Positions 1 to 8,047 of a stretch of DNA of 38,790 nt are shown in pieces. The notes beneath the pieces are model-generated. The model did no database searches, was not told where the DNA came from, and was given only the letters and a program-made list of their open reading frames with translations. This DNA comes from Bacteroidales bacterium (GTDB taxonomy: Bacteria > Bacteroidota > Bacteroidia > Bacteroidales > Bacteroidaceae), in contig JAILCU010000068.1 in NCBI GenBank assembly GCA_024690405.1, positions 1 to 38,790 on the forward strand, read 5' to 3'. Position 1 is the stretch's first letter, and each line of letters begins with the position of its first letter. The position numbers were made by a program, and so were the translations under genes.

Positions 1-218
1 TTGCAGCGTCAATCAAGGAACCGTCAGTTCATACGGGGTCTCACGTAAGGTCGTACACGCGCTAACGACCCGTCGTTCGAGGCGATGCGACCTGACGTAA
101 CGGCCGGTGCGACAGGACGCAGATGGTCCCGCGAAAGACAATCTTCCCTCGCCATTGCCTATATCAGCAAGTTGCGGGGAGAGATTGTAAGATGAGTAAG
201 AAGAGGGGCGATACGAGC
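1..218. other. Left-edge stretch without a recognisable gene
   Basis: This DNA lies downstream of the aquaporin gene. Short open frames on both strands have no recognisable product, and I saw no hairpin with a T-run that would terminate the aquaporin transcript. It may be the edge of a neighbouring gene or plain intergenic DNA. Confidence 0.4.
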
Positions 219-899
219 TTACTTCTCGCACTTCTCGCAATCGGAGCCGATGAGAGCCCAGATACCTGCAGCGCAGATGGCACCGACGAACGGGCCTACG
301 ATGAAGATCCATAGGTTGGTGATTGCCGTGCCTCCCTGGAACACGGCAGGTGCGATGGAACGTGCGGGGTTGACGCTGGTGCCGGTGTAGCGGATGCAGA
401 CCAGATGCACGAGTACGAGCGAGAGACCGATGGCGAGGCCAGCGAAGTTTCCGGCTCCTTTCTTGGCATCCGTAGTGCCGAGCACGACGAGGACGAAGAC
501 ACAGGTGAAGACGATCTCAGCCAACAGTCCGCCTACTGCGCTCACACCATCCTGGAGGTCGTTCGCGCCTGTTCCCGTAAGACCGCTATTGGAGGTGAGC
601 AGCCACAACAGGGCGGAGCCTATGAAAGCGCCGATGACCTGGAAGATCATATACATGGCACAATCCTTGGCAGAGATACGCTTGGTGAGGAAGCAGCCCA
701 GGGTGATGGCGGGGTTGATATGACAGCCGCTGATGCCACCGATCGCATAAGCCATCGCCACCACAGAGAGGCCAAAGGCCATGGCGGTTCCGATCACGGT
801 CTCAGGGTCTGCATTGTTACAACCAAGGCTGACGGCAACGCCGCAGCCCATCAAAACGAGCACCATAGTGCCTACCATTTCTGCTAAATACTTTTTCAT
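219..899 (-). CDS. aqpZ: Aquaporin Z, water channel
   Basis: A 226-residue MIP-family channel of the inner membrane that passes water. Both NPA boxes are visible (HINPA with N62-A64, and SVNPAR with N177-A179), in the usual two halves of three membrane helices. The four pore-constriction residues of E. coli AqpZ align to F42, H165, T174 and R180, which is the water-selective and not the glycerol-selective set. The start is ATG-AAA-AAG with the N-terminal helix beginning at once, and the length is normal. The protein ends in CEKCEK, a CxxC tail after the last helix that I do not know from AqpZ elsewhere. The gene stands alone; the 413 bp upstream is filled with repeats and I found no TAnnTTTG promoter near the start. 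Confidence 0.95.
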   Translation of the reverse strand: MKKYLAEMVGTMVLVLMGCGVAVSLGCNNADPETVIGTAMAFGLSVVAMAYAIGGISGCHINPAITLGCFLTKRISAKDCAMYMIFQVIGAFIGSALLWLLTSNSGLTGTGANDLQDGVSAVGGLLAEIVFTCVFVLVVLGTTDAKKGAGNFAGLAIGLSLVLVHLVCIRYTGTSVNPARSIAPAVFQGGTAITNLWIFIVGPFVGAICAAGIWALIGSDCEKCEK

Positions 900-943
900 T
901 CTTCCTACGATAATTTAAAAGGGTTAATAAATAGGGTTAGGGG

Positions 944-1001
944 GGTGGCCCCCCATTCGGCCCCCGAGGGGGCTACAGTTCTTAAGCAATAGGGGGGCGC
1001 G
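944..1001. repeat. 58-bp GC-rich repeat, copy 1
   Basis: This 58-bp sequence recurs without a mismatch at 4279-4336 in the same orientation. It contains the strong hairpin GCCCCC-GA-GGGGGC. It sits upstream of aqpZ and is followed by a second small GC hairpin (GCGCC-TTC-GGCGC at about 1009-1021) and a TTTAAGAG tract. Function unknown; it resembles a dispersed palindromic repeat. Confidence 0.8.
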
Positions 1002-1020
1002 GGGTGAGGCGCCTTCGGCG

Positions 1021-1087
1021 CGGTTTAAGAGTTTAAGAGTGGTTTAGAGATAGATGAGAGTTTAGAGATTAGAGTTTAGAGACCGAG
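1021..1087. repeat. TTTAAGAG/TTTAGAG short-word tract
   Basis: Low-complexity DNA built of words such as TTTAAGAG and TTTAGAGAT, ending in AGAGACCGAG. The same tract stands to the left of the repeat element at about 10109-10159, and in inverted orientation at about 11492-11572, so it travels with the element. Confidence 0.65.
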
Positions 1088-1329
1088 ATTATTTAAGAAT
1101 TTAAAGATTTAAGGATTTAATATTTGGGCTGGCGCGAAGGGGAGAAATTTTGAGATTCATTTTTGAGTAATTTTGAGCGTAGCGACCTATATTACACGTT
1201 GCGCAGCCCGCTCCCTCCGTCCTTTTGCTCCCCCGCGCAGCCCAAATGGTAAATGGTACTTGGTCAACTGGTAAATGCAGTTGCGTTAGCCAAAATATTA
1301 AATTATAAATCATTATATTTTTAAATAAT
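1088..1329 (+). repeat. MITE-like intergenic element, copy 1
   Basis: A 242-bp element bounded by AT-rich inverted ends: the left end begins ATTATTTAAGAATTTAAAG and the right end, read on the other strand, begins ATTATTTAAAAATATAATG. Its left 156 bp (1088-1243) is almost identical to 10160-10315. It contains a 43-bp block (1241-1283) that recurs at 10470-10512 with three changes. No transposase is encoded. The right end runs into uvrA and supplies its stop codon and last residues. Confidence 0.65.
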
Positions 1330-4222
1330 CCCGGTTCTTCATCTTGTCTCGCAAGTAAGCGCCTGTGTGGCTCTCCCTGCAGGCTGCGACCTGCTCGGGC
1401 GTACCCGTGCAGACGACATTTCCGCCTCCCGCGCCGCCCTCCGGGCCGAGGTCGATGACGTGGTCGGCCTGGGCGATGACGTCAAGGTTGTGCTCGATGA
1501 CCACGATGGTGTGGCCACGCCCGATCAGCGCATCGAAGGAAGCGAGCAAACGGCGGATGTCGTGGTAGTGAAGTCCGGTGGTGGGCTCGTCAAAGATGAA
1601 GAGCGTAGGCGTCTGTTTCTCCATACCTATATAATATGCGAGCTTGACGCGCTGGTTTTCGCCTCCGGAGAGGGTGCTGGACGACTGTCCCAGTTTGATA
1701 TATCCCAGTCCGACTTCCTGAAGAGGTCTGAGTCGTTTGACGATTTTCTTTTCGCCGTATTCGGTGAAGAATTCGATGGCCTGGTTGACGGTCATGTCCA
1801 GGACGTCGTTGATGTTCTTGTCGTGGAAGCGCACGTCGAGGATATCGCTCTTGAAGCGCTGACCATGGCATGTCTCGCAGGGCAGCACCAGGTCCGCCAT
1901 GAACTGCATCTCGATGGTGACCGTGCCCTCGCCCTTGCATTCCTCGCAACGGCCGCCCTCGGTATTGAACGAGAAAAAGCTGGCGGTGAACCCCATCTGC
2001 CGTGCCAGAGGCTGTTCGGCAAACAGACGCCGGATCTCGTCATAGGCTTTGACATAGATGACAGGATTGGAGCGTGAGCTCTTACCGATGGGATTCTGGT
2101 CGACAAATTCCACGGCCTTGACGGCAGAGACATCGCCCTCGAGCGCCATGAATTCGCCGGGCCGGTCGGCGACCTCGTCGAGCTGACGTTTCATCGCGCG
2201 GAAGAAGACGTCGCGCACCAGGGAGCTCTTGCCGGAACCGGAGACCCCGGTGACACAGGTCATCACATTGAGGGGGAAGCGCACGTCAACGCCCCGAAGG
2301 TTGTTGGCACGGGCGCCCCTGACCTCGACAAAACGGTTCCATGAGCGGCGCACCCGCTGCTGGTCGGCAGGGCAGACATTTTCCATTCCCAGCAGCCATC
2401 TCAGCGTATGAGAGCGAGCAGCGGTCCTCTCAGCGCCATCGGGAAGCGGCTCCCCCGGAGCGGCGGAGGGCGGCACGCCCTGCCACACCACTTCTCCCCC
2501 GAGACGTCCGGCCTCGGGTCCGATGTCGATGACATAGTCCGCCGAACGGATCATCTCCTCATCATGCTCGACCACCACCACGGTATTGCCCAGTTCCACC
2601 AGTTGCCTCAAGACCCCTATGAGGCGCCCTGTGTCGCGCGGATGCAAGCCGATGCTGGGTTCGTCAAGAATATACATGGAGCCGACGAGAGAGGAGCCGA
2701 GACTGGTAGCCAGGTTGATGCGCTGACTTTCGCCGCCGCTGAGGGTGGCGGCCCGCCGTCCGAGGGTGAGATAGCCCAAGCCCACGTCGAGGAGGAACTG
2801 CAGGCGGCTCTTGATTTCCAAGAGCAAACGCCTGGCTACGACGGCATCGTGGTCGCTCAGTTCCAGGAGGTCGAACCACCGTTTGAGTTCCGCCACAGGC
2901 ATATCGACCAGCTCCGTGATGGCACGTCCGCCCACTTTTACGTAAGCAGCCTCGGGCCTCAGGCGGGTGCCGCGACAGTCGGGACACTCGGTCTTGCCGG
3001 TGTAGCGGGCCAGCATCACGCGGTTTTGTATCTTATAGCGGCCCTCGCGCAAGACATCAAAGAAGAGGTCGATGCAGACATCGTTCTTTTGCCATCGCTG
3101 CTCGATACTGAGATGCGGATGACGGCCGTGCCACAAGAGGTTGCGCTCCTCGGCAGTCAGGTCGTAATAAGGTTTGAAGACAGGGAACCCGATGCCTTCG
3201 GCCATGCGGATGAAGGCATTCTTCCATTCGCTCATCTTCTCGCCCCGCCAACACTGGACGCAACCTTCGTAAACACTCTTCGAGGAATCGGGAACGACAA
3301 GATGAGGGTCGATGCCGGTGATGCTGCCCCACCCCTCACAGGTAGGACAGGCCCCCACGGGAGAATTGAAGGCAAAGAGCTGGTCGGAGGGTTCCTCGAA
3401 GGACATGCCGTCAGCCTCGAAGCGCGTGGAGAACGAGTGTTCGATGCCGGCCGGCAAGAAGCGCAGCGACATCTCTCCGCCCCCCTCATAGAAAGCCGTC
3501 TCGGCAGAATCCACCAAACGGGAAATCACATCCTTGGCCTCGCTCACCGAGAGGCGGTCGATCATCAGTCGCGGCACGGAAGGCTTGGCGTCCGACGTGC
3601 CGGCGGCGGGCAGATTGCCGAGATAATCCTCGATGCGAACCGTCTCGCCGTTGACATCGAGGCGCGTGAAGCCCTCCTGAAGATAAGCCTCGAGCTGAGC
3701 CGTCAGCGTCCGCCCTTCGGTGGTGCGCACGGGGCACAGCACCACAAACCGCGTTCCGGGCGAATAGGAAAGCATGCACTTCACCACGTCCTCCGTGGTA
3801 TGCTTGTGCACTTCCTGACCGCTCAGGGGGCTGAAGGTGCGTCCAATCCGGGCGTAAAGCAGCCGGAGATACTCGTAGATCTCGGTGCTGGTGCCCACGG
3901 TGGAGCGCGGATTGCGCGAAATCACCTTCTGCTCGATGGCGATGGCCGGCGGTATGCCAGAGATGAAATCACACTCCGGCTTGCCCATACGTCCGAGGAA
4001 CTGACGGGCATAGCTGTTAAGGCTTTCCACATAACGGCGCTGCCCCTCGGCATACAAGGTATCGAAAGCCAGCGACGATTTGCCCGAGCCGGAGAGTCCG
4101 GTGATCACCACCAGCCGGTTGCGTGGGATGTCAAGGGTGATGTTCTTGAGGTTGTTGACCCGGGCGCCTTGAATATGAATGACCGGTGCGTCGGCCCCGT
4201 TGGAGAGATGTTTGTCTGACAT
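1313..4222 (-). CDS. uvrA: Excinuclease ABC subunit A (UvrA paralogue)
   Basis: Damage-recognition ATPase of nucleotide excision repair, 969 residues. Two ABC modules are complete: Walker [10 protein letters not shown] at 42-50 and again GVSGSGKSS in the second half, with signatures LSGGESQR and LSGGENQR. The second zinc module is intact (CEECKGEG ... CETCHGQRF). In the first, the pair CPTC remains, but the preceding CxxC of E. coli UvrA is replaced by HSFSTRF. This pattern fits one of the two UvrA paralogues that I recall in Bacteroidetes. The C-terminus runs beyond the usual TGxYL end by KNRDYLKI, whose last codons lie in the repeat element at 1088-1329. Start ATG at 4222 gives [10 protein letters not shown] before the first conserved block. 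No promoter of the Bacteroidetes type was found just upstream. Confidence 0.95.
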   Translation of the reverse strand: MSDKHLSNGADAPVIHIQGARVNNLKNITLDIPRNRLVVITGLSGSGKSSLAFDTLYAEGQRRYVESLNSYARQFLGRMGKPECDFISGIPPAIAIEQKVISRNPRSTVGTSTEIYEYLRLLYARIGRTFSPLSGQEVHKHTTEDVVKCMLSYSPGTRFVVLCPVRTTEGRTLTAQLEAYLQEGFTRLDVNGETVRIEDYLGNLPAAGTSDAKPSVPRLMIDRLSVSEAKDVISRLVDSAETAFYEGGGEMSLRFLPAGIEHSFSTRFEADGMSFEEPSDQLFAFNSPVGACPTCEGWGSITGIDPHLVVPDSSKSVYEGCVQCWRGEKMSEWKNAFIRMAEGIGFPVFKPYYDLTAEERNLLWHGRHPHLSIEQRWQKNDVCIDLFFDVLREGRYKIQNRVMLARYTGKTECPDCRGTRLRPEAAYVKVGGRAITELVDMPVAELKRWFDLLELSDHDAVVARRLLLEIKSRLQFLLDVGLGYLTLGRRAATLSGGESQRINLATSLGSSLVGSMYILDEPSIGLHPRDTGRLIGVLRQLVELGNTVVVVEHDEEMIRSADYVIDIGPEAGRLGGEVVWQGVPPSAAPGEPLPDGAERTAARSHTLRWLLGMENVCPADQQRVRRSWNRFVEVRGARANNLRGVDVRFPLNVMTCVTGVSGSGKSSLVRDVFFRAMKRQLDEVADRPGEFMALEGDVSAVKAVEFVDQNPIGKSSRSNPVIYVKAYDEIRRLFAEQPLARQMGFTASFFSFNTEGGRCEECKGEGTVTIEMQFMADLVLPCETCHGQRFKSDILDVRFHDKNINDVLDMTVNQAIEFFTEYGEKKIVKRLRPLQEVGLGYIKLGQSSSTLSGGENQRVKLAYYIGMEKQTPTLFIFDEPTTGLHYHDIRRLLASFDALIGRGHTIVVIEHNLDVIAQADHVIDLGPEGGAGGGNVVCTGTPEQVAACRESHTGAYLRDKMKNRDYLKI

Positions 4223-4278
4223 ATAATATATAACTCAACGATCGCAAGCTCAGTTTCGTCGGTTTAAGAGTTTAAGGT

Positions 4279-4336
4279 GGTGGCCCCCCATTCGGCCCCC
4301 GAGGGGGCTACAGTTCTTAAGCAATAGGGGGGCGCG
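4279..4336. repeat. 58-bp GC-rich repeat, copy 2
   Basis: Identical to 944-1001, same orientation, again next to a TTTAAG tract. The two copies lie in the gaps on either side of uvrA. Confidence 0.8.
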
Positions 4337-4392
4337 CGGTTTAAGGGTTTAAGGGGTTAAGAGTTTAAGGGGTTAAGAGTTTAAGGAGTTAA
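4337..4392. repeat. TTTAAGGGG/TTAAGAG short-word tract
   Basis: Tandem words GGTTTAAGGG, TTTAAGGGGTTAAGAG (twice) and a related third unit. Such arrays can slip in copy number. A similar short run precedes the 58-bp repeat at 4261-4276. Confidence 0.65.
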
Positions 4393-4488
4393 AACGAACC
4401 TGAAGTACCAGACCTTAACCACCAGACAATTAAAGGTCCTATAATCTGAGCATTATGCATATGCGAAACTTCAATAACATACAACGCC

Positions 4489-6000
4489 TTATAGCTTCAC
4501 CTTTTTCTTAACCCCCTTGCTCTCGTTGTGCAAACGGTCGAGAGCCGTCACCACGTAAGTCCATCGCTGCTTGCCGTCCTCGTAAGGCAGGACAAGATAA
4601 GTGTCGGGGGTAACGGCCACGAGGTGCGAAGCCTCTTCGAGGTCGCATTTCTCCCCCTTAGCGAAGCGATAGACCGCATACAGGCGAGCCTCATCCATCG
4701 GTTTCTTAGCCTTGGGAGCTTTCCAGAAAAGCACGTAGCCGTCACTGGTCCACACCGGTTTGACGCTACGCGGCTTGCGAGGAGCCTTGTCGTCCATCCA
4801 CGGCATGGCAGGCTGCAAGGCGGGATGCTGGTGATAGACGGTGCGCAGGAGCGTGCCATAGCTGCCTTTGTCGTCGGCCACGGCACGTGCATACCACTGG
4901 CACGAGCCGGCGATGCCCGGCAGTCCGCGCTGGAGAGCCATCTTGGCGTACATCTGGTTCCGTGAAGGATAAGCGGGGTCGGGATGAGACACGGTCCGTT
5001 CGACATCCTGCCCAATGATCAAGGGGCGGTCTCCGGCATGGCGGCTCCACCAGTTGATGAGCGTGTAGTAGTCCGCTGCCTTATTGCCGATCTCCCAATA
5101 AATCTGCGGGATATTGTAATCCACCCACCCCTCTTCGATCCATTTCAGCACATCGGCATAGAGGTCGTCGTAGTTCTGCAGCCCAGTGGTGGCCGAGCCC
5201 TGGTCCCAAGAGCGCAAATTCCGGTAAATGCCGAAAGGCGATACGCCGAATTTCACCCACGGTTTGACGGCACGTATGGCCTGATGCAATTCGTGGATAA
5301 AGGTGTTGACGTTCTCGCGGCGCCAGTCGGCGCGATTGCGCCCCTGCCCGTAACGGGCATAGGAGACGTCGTCGGGAATGGAGACGCCAGCGACGGGATA
5401 GGGATAGAAATAGTCGTCGATATGCAACCCGTCCACGTCGTAACGCGCCACGATATCCGAGGCCACCTCGCAGATAAAAGCCCGGTTCTCGGGCAGGCCC
5501 GGGTCGAAGATCATCAGGTTGTCGTACTGAAAGCAACGTTCAGGATGGCGCACGGCATAATGCGTCGTGGCCAGGGCCCTGGTGCCTTTGGTCTTCGCGC
5601 GGTAAGGATTGATCCAAGCGTGCAGTTCCATGCCCCGTGCATGGCACTGCTCCACCATCCAAGCCAGAGGATCCCAGAAGGGCGTTGGCGGCGTTCCCTG
5701 CTGCCCGGTGAGATAGCGGCTCCAGGGTTCGAGGTTGCTGACATAAAGCGCATCGCCCTCGACCCGCACCTGGAAGAGAACGACGTTGATACCATCGGCT
5801 TGGAGGAGGTTGAGTTCGCGTGTGAGTTCGGCCTGCATCGCGTCGCGGCCCAGGCCCTGCCACTGTCCGTTGACGGCCTGGATCCAGGCGCCGCGGAACT
5901 CACGTTTGGGATGAACGGAATGTTGCGCAGCCACGGGAGCAGAAACCAGAGCGAGCATGGCAGCCAGGAAAAAACAAAAAAAAGATCGGTACATTTGCAT
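4489..6000 (-). CDS. Exported GHL10-family glycosyl hydrolase-like protein (DigH/YngK type)
   Basis: Predicted 503-residue protein with a signal peptide ending ...APVAAQ (about residue 26). Residues about 34-390 form a GHL10 (DUF187) TIM-barrel: REFRGAWIQAVN near the start, HAWINPYR, and the conserved DGLHIDDYFYPYP at about 190-202. The last 100 residues look like a fibronectin type III-like domain. In E. coli the family member DigH cleaves denuded peptidoglycan strands at the division site, so a cell-wall role is plausible; sugar chains of other origin are possible. I chose ATG at 6000 because the frame opens upstream at 6102, before the promoter at 6025-6055, and because the signal peptide starts here; ATG at 5994 is equally possible. 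Confidence 0.85.
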   Translation of the reverse strand: MQMYRSFFCFFLAAMLALVSAPVAAQHSVHPKREFRGAWIQAVNGQWQGLGRDAMQAELTRELNLLQADGINVVLFQVRVEGDALYVSNLEPWSRYLTGQQGTPPTPFWDPLAWMVEQCHARGMELHAWINPYRAKTKGTRALATTHYAVRHPERCFQYDNLMIFDPGLPENRAFICEVASDIVARYDVDGLHIDDYFYPYPVAGVSIPDDVSYARYGQGRNRADWRRENVNTFIHELHQAIRAVKPWVKFGVSPFGIYRNLRSWDQGSATTGLQNYDDLYADVLKWIEEGWVDYNIPQIYWEIGNKAADYYTLINWWSRHAGDRPLIIGQDVERTVSHPDPAYPSRNQMYAKMALQRGLPGIAGSCQWYARAVADDKGSYGTLLRTVYHQHPALQPAMPWMDDKAPRKPRSVKPVWTSDGYVLFWKAPKAKKPMDEARLYAVYRFAKGEKCDLEEASHLVAVTPDTYLVLPYEDGKQRWTYVVTALDRLHNESKGVKKKVKL

Positions 6001-6024
6001 ATCGTTTTGATTTATTTTCCGCTG

Positions 6025-6055
6025 CAAATATACAAAAAGGAACACGCTTGGCAAA
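6025..6055 (-). promoter_or_regulatory. Bacteroidetes-type promoter of the GHL10 gene
   Basis: On the minus strand TTTG (6055-6052), a 19-bp spacer and TATATTTG (6032-6025), a full match to TTTG / TAnnTTTG. It predicts transcription start near 6020 and a leader of about 20 nt. Confidence 0.8.
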
Positions 6056-6154
6056 AGAAATAGAGAAAAAAAACACCTCCGAGGAAGAAGTTTAGGAAGC
6101 ATCCCCTCTCAGAGCCTTCAGCGCGATGGCGAAGTGCAGAGGTTTGGCAGCCCC

Positions 6155-7156
6155 CTAAGCATGGTCCGCGGGACGGATGAACGCCTCAAGCAGTTTCAAC
6201 GGCTCGCCGGCGGCCGGCTCTACCACGAAATCCGCCTCGACAGCCGGAATCAGACAAGACATGCCGCGACCCAGGGAGAGCATGTCGCCGGAACGGGTGC
6301 GCACGCGGCCCGTGCCGGAGATACAGGTCAGCGTAACGAAACTGTCGCAAGAACGCAGGTCGCGGGGAAGCGGAGAGGCGGCGGCGAGGAGATTGACCGA
6401 AAAATAGCGGCAATCCACCAGACTCACGACTCCATGGCGGACCGGCTGAAAGGTGGTGCGACAATTGTCGCACACCGCGAAATCGATGGCGTCGAGCGCC
6501 TCCTCGATGTGCAGCTGACGCGGTTTGCCGTCTAAGCCCAAACGATGGTAGTCGTAGAGACGATAAGTGACGTCAGAGCTCTGCTGAATCTCGCAAAGGA
6601 GGATACCGCTGCTGATGGAATGCACACGTCCCGGCGGGATATAGAAGACATCGCCAGGCTGCACTTCAAACCTTGACAAGACATCGGTGATGGTTCCGTC
6701 GGCAACACGCCGGCGATATTCGTCGCGTGAGATTTCAGTATTGAATCCCACATACAGAGAGCTCCCCGGCTGAGCATCCATGACATACCACATCTCAGCC
6801 TTGCCGTGCTTGCCATGACGGGCTTGCGCCAGGGCCTCGCCCGGGTGGACCTGAATGGAGAGGCAGGCATTCGCATCGATAAACTTCACCAGCAACGGGA
6901 ATTGCCGGCCGTGGTCGCGAAAGACATGTCCGCCCAGGAGCTCCGCTCCGTAATGCGCCACCAGTTCGCTGAGGGTTTGGCCCGCCAACGGTCCCCTGTC
7001 CACAACAGATTCAGCATTAGGCATATCGCTGATCTCCCAACTCTCGCCATAGAGACAAGAGGTGAGAGGAAGCTGCTTGAGCCGTTGCAACTGATGCCCT
7101 CCCCACACGAGTTCATGCAAGTCGGTTTGGAACGTAAGCGGATAGAGATGCCCCAT
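6155..7156 (-). CDS. manA: Mannose-6-phosphate isomerase, class I
   Basis: Cytoplasmic cupin metalloenzyme that interconverts mannose 6-phosphate and fructose 6-phosphate, 333 residues, the short bacterial form. Zinc ligands expected for the family are visible: Q102 and H104 in SIQVHPGE, E121 in AEMWYV, and H179 in PPGRVHSI. The N-terminal YPLTFQTDLHELVWGG is the usual opening strand. The second cupin fold takes up the C-terminal third. ATG at 7156 is the first start in the frame and lies 31 nt from a -7 box. The gene is followed by the GHL10 gene on the same strand, but that has its own promoter. Confidence 0.93.
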   Translation of the reverse strand: MGHLYPLTFQTDLHELVWGGHQLQRLKQLPLTSCLYGESWEISDMPNAESVVDRGPLAGQTLSELVAHYGAELLGGHVFRDHGRQFPLLVKFIDANACLSIQVHPGEALAQARHGKHGKAEMWYVMDAQPGSSLYVGFNTEISRDEYRRRVADGTITDVLSRFEVQPGDVFYIPPGRVHSISSGILLCEIQQSSDVTYRLYDYHRLGLDGKPRQLHIEEALDAIDFAVCDNCRTTFQPVRHGVVSLVDCRYFSVNLLAAASPLPRDLRSCDSFVTLTCISGTGRVRTRSGDMLSLGRGMSCLIPAVEADFVVEPAAGEPLKLLEAFIRPADHA

Positions 7157-7187
7157 CGTGGAATGTGGATATGATTGGTTTCAGCGG

Positions 7188-7195
7188 CAAAGATA
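7188..7195 (-). promoter_or_regulatory. -7 element of the manA promoter
   Basis: TATCTTTG on the minus strand, a full TAnnTTTG match 31 nt before the manA start. A TTTG at the correct -33 distance is missing (the nearest is 14 bp away), so the promoter is only half canonical. Confidence 0.55.
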
Positions 7196-7414
7196 CAGCT
7201 TTCTGCTGACAAAATCGGTCACTTTTTCAAAAAAAACACTTCAAGGGAAACAGAGGAGCTGATTTTTTGAGATAAATCACGGGAACAACACGCGGAGCGC
7301 GTATGCCGCCGCCCTCTTTTTCCCCAAAAAACGGCCGACGGACCCCGCAAACCAGGCATTGGGCACGCATGAGGAGCCCTTTCCCGTTAAAATAGCCTAA
7401 AACTTGGCACCATT

Positions 7415-7446
7415 TTTGGTGCTCATAGACATTATCAGTAGTTTTG
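7415..7446 (+). promoter_or_regulatory. Bacteroidetes-type promoter of the barrel gene
   Basis: TTTG at 7415-7418, a 20-bp spacer and TAGTTTTG at 7439-7446. It predicts a leader of about 33 nt for the gene at 7483. The gap 7157-7482 holds this promoter and that of manA, divergently arranged; nothing else was seen there. Confidence 0.8.
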
Positions 7447-7482
7447 CAATAGATTAATCGTTTAATATCACCAAAAAACATT

Positions 7483-7995
7483 ATGATGAAGAAAATGATC
7501 TTGGGCTGTTTGTTGGCCCTTTGCACGCTCAGTGCCAACGCTCAATTCGAAGCCGGAAAGAAGTATGTGAGTCTGTCCTCATCCAGCCTTGGCCTTTCTT
7601 ACAGCAAGAACGACAAGCTGCGATTCGACGTGGGGCTGAAAGCAGGTATGTTTGTGGAAAGAGCCTGGATGGTGTATGCCCTGGCCGAGTACAACCACAA
7701 GCAGCTGATGTACTCCAGTTTTGGCGACAGGAAAGTCTATCAGGATGAGGTGGAATTGGGCTTAGGCGGCCGCTATTACATCGAGCAGAATGGACTATAC
7801 GTAGGTTTGGGTCTGCAGTACGGCCATTCCGAACAACATTTCGACAACTTCTATGTCGCCCCCGAGATAGGCTATGTCTTCTTTATCAACGAATACCTCA
7901 CCATCGAGCCCAGCTTATATTACCACATGTCCCTCAACGATTTCGCCGACGGCTCCAAGGTGGGTCTGAAATTAGGCATGGGCTTCTATTTCTAA
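7483..7995 (+). CDS. Small outer-membrane beta-barrel protein
   Basis: A 170-residue exported protein. The first 21 residues (MMKKMILGC...LSANAQ) form a signal peptide. The rest alternates hydrophobic and polar residues with many aromatic and glycine residues (LGLGGRYYIEQNGLYVGLGLQYG) and ends in GMGFYF, the aromatic C-terminus that the Bam machinery reads. It fits an 8-stranded barrel of the OmpA/OmpX-like kind (PF13505 type). The substrate or partner is unknown. ATG at 7486 is an alternative start. It stands 52 nt before the NagB-like gene and may be co-transcribed with it, as I found no convincing promoter between them. Confidence 0.8.
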   Translation: MMKKMILGCLLALCTLSANAQFEAGKKYVSLSSSSLGLSYSKNDKLRFDVGLKAGMFVERAWMVYALAEYNHKQLMYSSFGDRKVYQDEVELGLGGRYYIEQNGLYVGLGLQYGHSEQHFDNFYVAPEIGYVFFINEYLTIEPSLYYHMSLNDFADGSKVGLKLGMGFYF

Positions 7996-8047
7996 GCACC
8001 GTCCCTACCGATTCCGCTTAACAACTTACGTAATACCTTTATAAGAG

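Larger units (their letters stand above)
4223..4488. other. Intergenic stretch, mostly repeats
   Basis: Holds the second 58-bp repeat and TTTAAG tracts. The remaining part (about 4393-4488) shows no gene, clear promoter or terminator. Confidence 0.6.

Noticed and set aside
405-887. 160-codon plus-strand frame
   Set aside because: Antisense to aqpZ, whose NPA motifs prove the minus-strand reading.
1101-1313. 70-codon minus-strand frame between aqpZ and uvrA
   Set aside because: It lies entirely in the MITE-like element; the second copy does not keep the frame and the translation has no protein-like features.
2408-4219. Long open frame (603 codons) on the plus strand
   Set aside because: It lies wholly antisense to uvrA, whose protein is clearly recognisable; the antisense translation has no family features and arises from codon bias.
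4984-6063. 359-codon plus-strand frame
   Set aside because: Antisense to the GHL10 gene; no signal or domain seen.
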